DNA from: Aquiluna sp. KACHI24
GTDB lineage: Bacteria > Actinomycetota > Actinomycetes > Actinomycetales > Microbacteriaceae
DNA length: 64,000 nt
Assembly (NCBI RefSeq): GCF_025997915.1
Contig: NZ_AP026677.1
Coordinates: forward strand, 434,001 to 498,000
Direction of reading: 5' to 3'
Below the pieces are notes generated by a model. The model was not told the DNA's origin. It worked only from the letters and a program-made list of their open reading frames with translations, and did not search any database. The position numbers and the translations under genes were made by a program. This document shows, one piece after another, positions 60,614-64,000 of this stretch (positions are counted from its first letter, which is position 1; each line of letters opens with the position of its first letter).

Positions 60614-61444
60614 TTGGCCACGGTTCCATTTTCATTTGAGGTCTACCCGCCTCGTTCGCCTGACGCTGCACCTGCGCTATTTGAGGCAATCGACAAGCTC
60701 AGTGCACTTGGCCCCCGATTTATCTCGGTAACCTTTGGAGCCGGCGGCTCCGACACCAAAAATTCCATCGATGTTCTTGGCTACATTCTCAAAAAGAAAA
60801 TCGGAGCCCTGGCTCACCTAACCTGCGCTGGGACCAGCAGAAGCAGCGTCGAGTCTTTGATTGATGCATTCCAGGCAGCCGGGGTGAGAGACTTCTTGGC
60901 ACTTCGAGGGGACCTGCCGGCCGGTGAGGTTGAATTACCCGTTGATTCTCTCAATACTGCCGCCGAGTTGGTTGCGATTTTGAGATCGAGATCAACTGGT
61001 GGCTCGGTTGCGGTTGCTGCATTTCCAAATGGTCACCCCGAGTCCGGATCCCAGCGAGCTGACATCGACGCACTATTGGCAAAAGAGCAAGCTGGAGCTG
61101 ACTATGCCATCACCCAGTTGTTTTTCTATGCGAGCGACTATTTCAACTTCGTCGATCTTGCTCGATCCAGGGGTGTGACCATCCCGATTCTGCCTGGGAT
61201 AATGCCGCTTACCTCGGCAAGCCGACTGGAGAGAGTGCTCGAGCTCACCGGAGAGACTCGCCCAGCTGAGCTCGCTGAGCAGCTAGCGGTTCCAGATTCC
61301 AAGCAGCGCGTTGAGGCTGGTATCGCATGGGCAGCTGATCTCGTGGCTCAACTCGTAGCCGGTGGTGCACCGGGAATCCACCTATATGCCTTCAACGAAC
61401 ACGAGCGGGTAACCGAAGTGCTCCGCAGGGCTAACCTGATTTAG
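60614..61444 (+). CDS. metF: Methylenetetrahydrofolate reductase
   Basis: Makes 5-methyl-tetrahydrofolate for methionine synthesis, 276 residues. A TIM-barrel flavoprotein with FEVYPPRSPDA (about 7-17), ISVTFGAGGSD (about 36-46), FLALRGDLPAG (about 95-105) and YAITQLFFYASDYFNFVD (about 160-177). TTG start with GAAAGG about 7 bases upstream. It is the first gene after the tRNA and could share its promoter. Confidence 0.93.
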   Translation: MATVPFSFEVYPPRSPDAAPALFEAIDKLSALGPRFISVTFGAGGSDTKNSIDVLGYILKKKIGALAHLTCAGTSRSSVESLIDAFQAAGVRDFLALRGDLPAGEVELPVDSLNTAAELVAILRSRSTGGSVAVAAFPNGHPESGSQRADIDALLAKEQAGADYAITQLFFYASDYFNFVDLARSRGVTIPILPGIMPLTSASRLERVLELTGETRPAELAEQLAVPDSKQRVEAGIAWAADLVAQLVAGGAPGIHLYAFNEHERVTEVLRRANLI

Positions 61445-61457
61445 GCTTCGCCGATCC

Positions 61458-61463
61458 TAGAAT
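61458..61463 (+). promoter_or_regulatory. -10 box of the second phosphatidyltransferase gene (leaderless type)
   Basis: TAGAAT plus exactly 6 bases (CTCGGT) leads to ATG 61470. No Shine-Dalgarno sequence is present. Confidence 0.6.
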
Positions 61464-61469
61464 CTCGGT

Positions 61470-62027
61470 ATGGGTTTGAGCCAAGAGCTTCGCAGCGTTC
61501 CGAACCTACTTAGTCTGCTCAGACTTTTACTTGTCCCAGTCTTCCTCTGGTTGTTGCTGGCGGATTATCTAATTTGGGCGCTGGTCATACTTGCTCTCGC
61601 CGGGGCCTCGGATTGGCTGGACGGGGTTATCGCCAGAAAGTTCAACCAAGTCACTGAGCTAGGGAAGGTCCTGGATCCTGCTGCAGACCGTCTCTACATC
61701 TTTGCAACCCTTATCGGCTTGACGATCAACGGGAATATTCCACTGTGGCTAGCGGTCGTCATCATCGCTCGTGATGTGATGCTTTTGCTGGTGTATCCGA
61801 TGCTCGCCACGCATGGCTATGGACCTCTGCCAGTGCACTTTTTGGGCAAGGCTGGAACCTTCGCGCTTCTGTATGCACTGCCTCTGTTGCTGATGGCGGA
61901 CATCTGGCCAGATGCAGATTTCGTGATCCTGCCGCTGGCCTGGGCCTTCGCCTACTGGGGTATTGCGCTGTATTGGGTAGCCGGCTTCATATACGTAAAT
62001 CAAGTTAGAAAATTGTTGTCAAAGTAG
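61470..62027 (+). CDS. CDP-alcohol phosphatidyltransferase family protein
   Basis: 185-residue membrane enzyme. The motif DGx2ARx8Gx3Dx3D is complete (DGVIAR then GKVLDPAADR, about residues 50-73), and four or five hydrophobic segments are seen. It is a paralogue of the pgsA at 12.8 kb and could make phosphatidylglycerophosphate, cardiolipin or another phospholipid; sequence alone does not say. It precedes garA, as phosphatidyltransferase genes do in related genomes. Start supported by the TAGAAT box. Confidence 0.88.
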   Translation: MGLSQELRSVPNLLSLLRLLLVPVFLWLLLADYLIWALVILALAGASDWLDGVIARKFNQVTELGKVLDPAADRLYIFATLIGLTINGNIPLWLAVVIIARDVMLLLVYPMLATHGYGPLPVHFLGKAGTFALLYALPLLLMADIWPDADFVILPLAWAFAYWGIALYWVAGFIYVNQVRKLLSK

Positions 62028-62041
62028 CCCTGAAAATCCCC

Positions 62042-62047
62042 TAGCAT
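62042..62047 (+). promoter_or_regulatory. Possible -10 box of the garA-like gene
   Basis: TAGCAT lies 24 bases before ATG 62072, leaving a leader of about 18 bases with GAGGGGAG (62059-62066) as ribosome binding site. Unlike its neighbour this gene has a conventional leader. Confidence 0.45.
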
Positions 62048-62071
62048 TGTGCATAACGAGGGGAGACCAAA

Positions 62072-62476
62072 ATGTTCAACGCAGATGAAACCGCAAGGTT
62101 TTCATCTGATTTGGTCCAATCCGACTCAGATTCGCTAACCCCCGAAGAGGCCCGTGCGGTTGCCGCTTTGCCCAAGGGTTCAGCTCTACTTATTTCAACT
62201 CATGGTCAGTTTTCGGGTTCCCGCTTCTTGCTCGATGCGGACGTGAACACCGCAGGTCGGCACCCGGACGCGGACATTTTTCTGGACGATGTGACTGTCT
62301 CACGCAGACACGTGGAGATTGTCCGAACCGACGGTGGCTTCGAGGTGAGAGACCTCGGTTCGATGAATGGCACCTATCTAAACGGCGAGATCGTTGATCG
62401 AGCGCAGCTTAGAGATGGTGACGAGCTTCGAATCGGGAAATTCAGACTTACCTTCTTCGTTGGAGGAAAGGCCTGA
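62072..62476 (+). CDS. FHA-domain regulator, GarA/OdhI-like
   Basis: 134 residues with an N-terminal flexible segment and a C-terminal FHA domain (about 60-130; AGRHPDADIFLDDVTVSRRH and GSMNGTYLNG). It is closely similar to GarA of mycobacteria and OdhI of corynebacteria, which inhibit 2-oxoglutarate dehydrogenase until phosphorylated by Ser/Thr kinases on an N-terminal ETTS motif. Here the equivalent NADETARFSSDL keeps one threonine. Neighbours garA-ftsR-merR match the Rv1827-Rv1830 block. A one-base overlap joins it to ftsR. Confidence 0.92.
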   Translation: MFNADETARFSSDLVQSDSDSLTPEEARAVAALPKGSALLISTHGQFSGSRFLLDADVNTAGRHPDADIFLDDVTVSRRHVEIVRTDGGFEVRDLGSMNGTYLNGEIVDRAQLRDGDELRIGKFRLTFFVGGKA

Positions 62477-63153
62477 TGGAGAACGCGGTAAGAAAGCTTT
62501 CTGATCACAAGCTCTACACAATCGGTCAGGTTCTAACGGTTCTAAAACCGCAGTTTGGTGACCTCACCCCATCAAAGTTGAGATTCTTGGAGGATCAGGG
62601 GTTACTCACTCCAGAGCGCACCGATGCCGGATATCGCAAATATTCCGAGAATCAAATTGAGCGACTAAGCATCATTCTCACCCTGCAGCGAGATCAGTAT
62701 CTGCCGCTAAAAGTTATCAAGGACTACCTGGCAGAACTCGATGCCGGTAGAACACCTATTTTGCCGACCGCCTCACCCGCGACCCTGAGGCGCGGTCAGC
62801 GCTTCTCAACCGCGCAGCTAAAAGCGGAAACCGGCATTTCCGACCTGGCATTTAGGGAGGCTGCCGAGCTTGGACTCTTTGGCCCTCAGCCTCACAGTTC
62901 ACATGAGGTCGAGATTGCCTTTGCCCTAGTGGGACTCGAGCAGTTTGGTATTCAACCTCGTCACCTCAGGGGCTTGAAGTCAGCAGCAGAGCGCGAGGTT
63001 GCGATCATCAGCGGCGTAACAGAGCCGGTCTTGCGCAAGAAGGCTCCGGAGTCGGCTGCTCGCGCTGCACACATCGCCTCTGAGATCGCTGAGCGATTTG
63101 GGGCAATTCGCGGGCATCTGATTCAGCAGTCGATTGACTCAATCGAAGGTTAG
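62476..63153 (+). CDS. MerR-family regulator, FtsR-like
   Basis: 225 residues with an N-terminal winged helix-turn-helix (about 13-80; LYTIGQVLTVLKPQF, SKLRFLEDQGLLTPERTDAGYRKYSENQ). The C-terminal part is a family-specific effector or dimer domain with no metal-binding cysteines. It matches Rv1828/FtsR, an activator of ftsZ in Corynebacterium, by sequence and by position after garA. The target here is inferred. It overlaps garA by one base. Confidence 0.88.
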   Translation: MENAVRKLSDHKLYTIGQVLTVLKPQFGDLTPSKLRFLEDQGLLTPERTDAGYRKYSENQIERLSIILTLQRDQYLPLKVIKDYLAELDAGRTPILPTASPATLRRGQRFSTAQLKAETGISDLAFREAAELGLFGPQPHSSHEVEIAFALVGLEQFGIQPRHLRGLKSAAEREVAIISGVTEPVLRKKAPESAARAAHIASEIAERFGAIRGHLIQQSIDSIEG

Positions 63154-63208
63154 ATTTCGACACGCCGAGGCTGTGGAGTAACCCTAAAGTACAACTTGAA
63201 GGCAGACT

Positions 63209-63221
63209 TAACGAGTCGTTA
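63209..63221 (+). promoter_or_regulatory. Palindrome in the leader of the second merR gene
   Basis: TAACGA-G-TCGTTA is a perfect 6-1-6 inverted repeat between a possible -10 box (TAAAGT, 63185-63190) and AAGGAGA (63224-63230). It may be an operator for one of the two adjacent MerR proteins. Confidence 0.35.
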
Positions 63222-63235
63222 CTAAGGAGAGACAC

Positions 63236-63748
63236 GTGGACTACGAATCCGGGATGCTCTTTACCGATGGTTTGCCTTCTCAGGACATCGGTTACAGAGG
63301 AGCATCTGCTGCCGCAGCAGCCGGAATCTCCTATCGTCAGTTGGACTACTGGGATCGCACCGGACTGGTAATTCCGAGCATTCAGACCGCTACCGGATCT
63401 GGTTCTCAAAGGCTCTACTCTTTCCGTGACATCCTGGTCCTCAAACTTGTAAAGCGTCTTTTGGACACCGGAGTCTCGCTGCAGCAGATTCGTCTAGCGG
63501 TTGAGCAGCTTCGTGCCTCCGGTATCTCAGATCTAACCAACACCACTTTGATGAGCGATGGCGCTCGCGTTTACCTCTGCACCTCACAGGACGAAGTTAT
63601 CGACCTTCTAGGTCAGGGCCAGGGAGTTTTTGGAATCGCGGTTGGTCGAGTGCTGCGCGAGGTCGAGGCCACCTTGGTTGACTTTGCGGCCGAAGAAGCA
63701 GCAGTTCAAGATGAATTGGCCGCTAGAAGAGCTAGGAAGATTTCCTAG
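63236..63748 (+). CDS. MerR-family regulator, Rv1830-like
   Basis: 170 residues. A winged helix-turn-helix (about 20-95) includes GYRGASAAAAAGISYRQLDYWDRTGLV and SFRDILVLKLVKRLLDTGVSLQQIR; the C-terminal part (about 115-170) forms a helical dimer region. It matches Rv1830 by position and sequence; function unknown. GTG start with AAGGAGA upstream. In mycobacteria a bifunctional nuclease gene (Rv1829) lies before it; here there is only an 82-base gap. The stop overlaps the convergent end gene by 4 bases. Confidence 0.87.
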   Translation: MDYESGMLFTDGLPSQDIGYRGASAAAAAGISYRQLDYWDRTGLVIPSIQTATGSGSQRLYSFRDILVLKLVKRLLDTGVSLQQIRLAVEQLRASGISDLTNTTLMSDGARVYLCTSQDEVIDLLGQGQGVFGIAVGRVLREVEATLVDFAAEEAAVQDELAARRARKIS

Positions 63749-64000
63749 CGTCTAAACCAACGACGCTTCTTTTGTTCCTTGCGGCTCTCCGAGCCCATCA
63801 ATTCGGTGATCGGATTACCTAAACCCCTAGTTGCGCGAGTAGAGCTTGCTCTATCTGGATTGCGCGTCTCGCGCTCCATCGCTGACAGAGCACCTGCCAA
63901 TAGCCAATCGAAGCCTTTCGCCACCTCTGCAGCGCCTTCTGCGGGCCAGGAGTGAATTGGTCTAGCGGCTCCGGTTGACTGCTGAATAGCGGCACGTTCT
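63745..64000 (-). CDS. Partial gene running off the window, function unknown
   Basis: A minus-strand frame enters from beyond 64000 and stops at 63745, giving at least 84 residues without an internal stop. The visible C-terminus reads WPAEGAAEVAKGFDWLLAG, then a polar stretch and a very basic end (KEQKKRRWFRR). I cannot name the family. Codon use and the 4-base overlap with the merR stop, like the other convergent pairs here, support it being a real gene. Confidence 0.65.
   Translation of the reverse strand, partial: ERAAIQQSTGAARPIHSWPAEGAAEVAKGFDWLLAGALSAMERETRNPDRASSTRATRGLGNPITELMGSESRKEQKKRRWFRR

Overview
The window is a dense stretch of core chromosome from an actinobacterium, most likely a small-genome Microbacteriaceae relative (the freshwater Rhodoluna/Aquiluna type is my best guess, from gene content, intermediate G+C and tight packing; the 16S gene here would settle it). 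Gene order follows the actinobacterial backbone: ftsK-pgsA-cinA-clgR-DUF3046-recA-recX-miaB-miaA-dapF-hflX-lexA, hisCBH-priA, infC-rpmI-rplT-trmH-pheST-arg-tyrS, rrn, TPR protein-HAD-small ORF-tlyA-nadK-recN-pyrG-xerD-parA-scpAB-rluB, aroH-tyrA-cmk-der, and garA-ftsR-merR. I see no prophage, insertion sequence, CRISPR array or defence island.

Layout. 1-8.6 kb: pnp, M16 protease, dapB, a small membrane protein, a thioredoxin/DUF4395 pair, thyX, a SulP transporter without STAS domain, dapA. 8.6-22.5 kb: RNase J, FtsK, PgsA, CinA, ClgR-like regulator, RecA/RecX, MiaB/MiaA, DapF, an RNA methyltransferase, HflX, LexA, and a divergent LysM protein that looks like the SOS cell-division inhibitor. 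22.5-39.1 kb: histidine genes, an SseB-domain protein, DUF1844, the infC operon (infC probably starts with ATC), PheST, an arginine cluster (argC-J-B-F-H, without argD, argR and argG) and TyrS. 39.1-44.8 kb: one 16S-23S-5S rRNA operon with two tandem promoters, two processing stalks and a strong terminator. 44.8-60.4 kb: an RG-rich TPR-like protein, HAD phosphatase, a 37-codon ORF, TlyA, NAD kinase, RecN, PyrG, XerD, ParA, ScpA/ScpB, RluB, chorismate mutase, prephenate dehydrogenase, CMP kinase, Der, L-lactate dehydrogenase. 60.4-64 kb: tRNA-Pro(GGG), MetF, a second CDP-alcohol phosphatidyltransferase, GarA-like FHA protein, two MerR regulators, and the end of an unknown gene.

Two genome-wide habits stand out. 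First, nine genes have a TANNNT -10 box exactly six bases before the start codon, so their mRNAs should be leaderless; four more have spacings of 7-9. This also decides several start codons. Second, all six convergent gene pairs overlap at their 3' ends by 4-26 bases, leaving no room for ordinary terminators.

The genes cover RNA turnover (PNPase, RNase J), translation, the diaminopimelate/lysine, histidine, arginine and tyrosine pathways, chromosome segregation and the SOS response (LexA boxes before recA, lexA and the LysM gene). I did not find a clearly new biological system; the most worthwhile leads are regulatory: leaderless promoters, mutually exclusive divergent promoters at the methyltransferase/hflX junction, the ATC start of infC, and a terminator-like hairpin inside the trmH-family gene.
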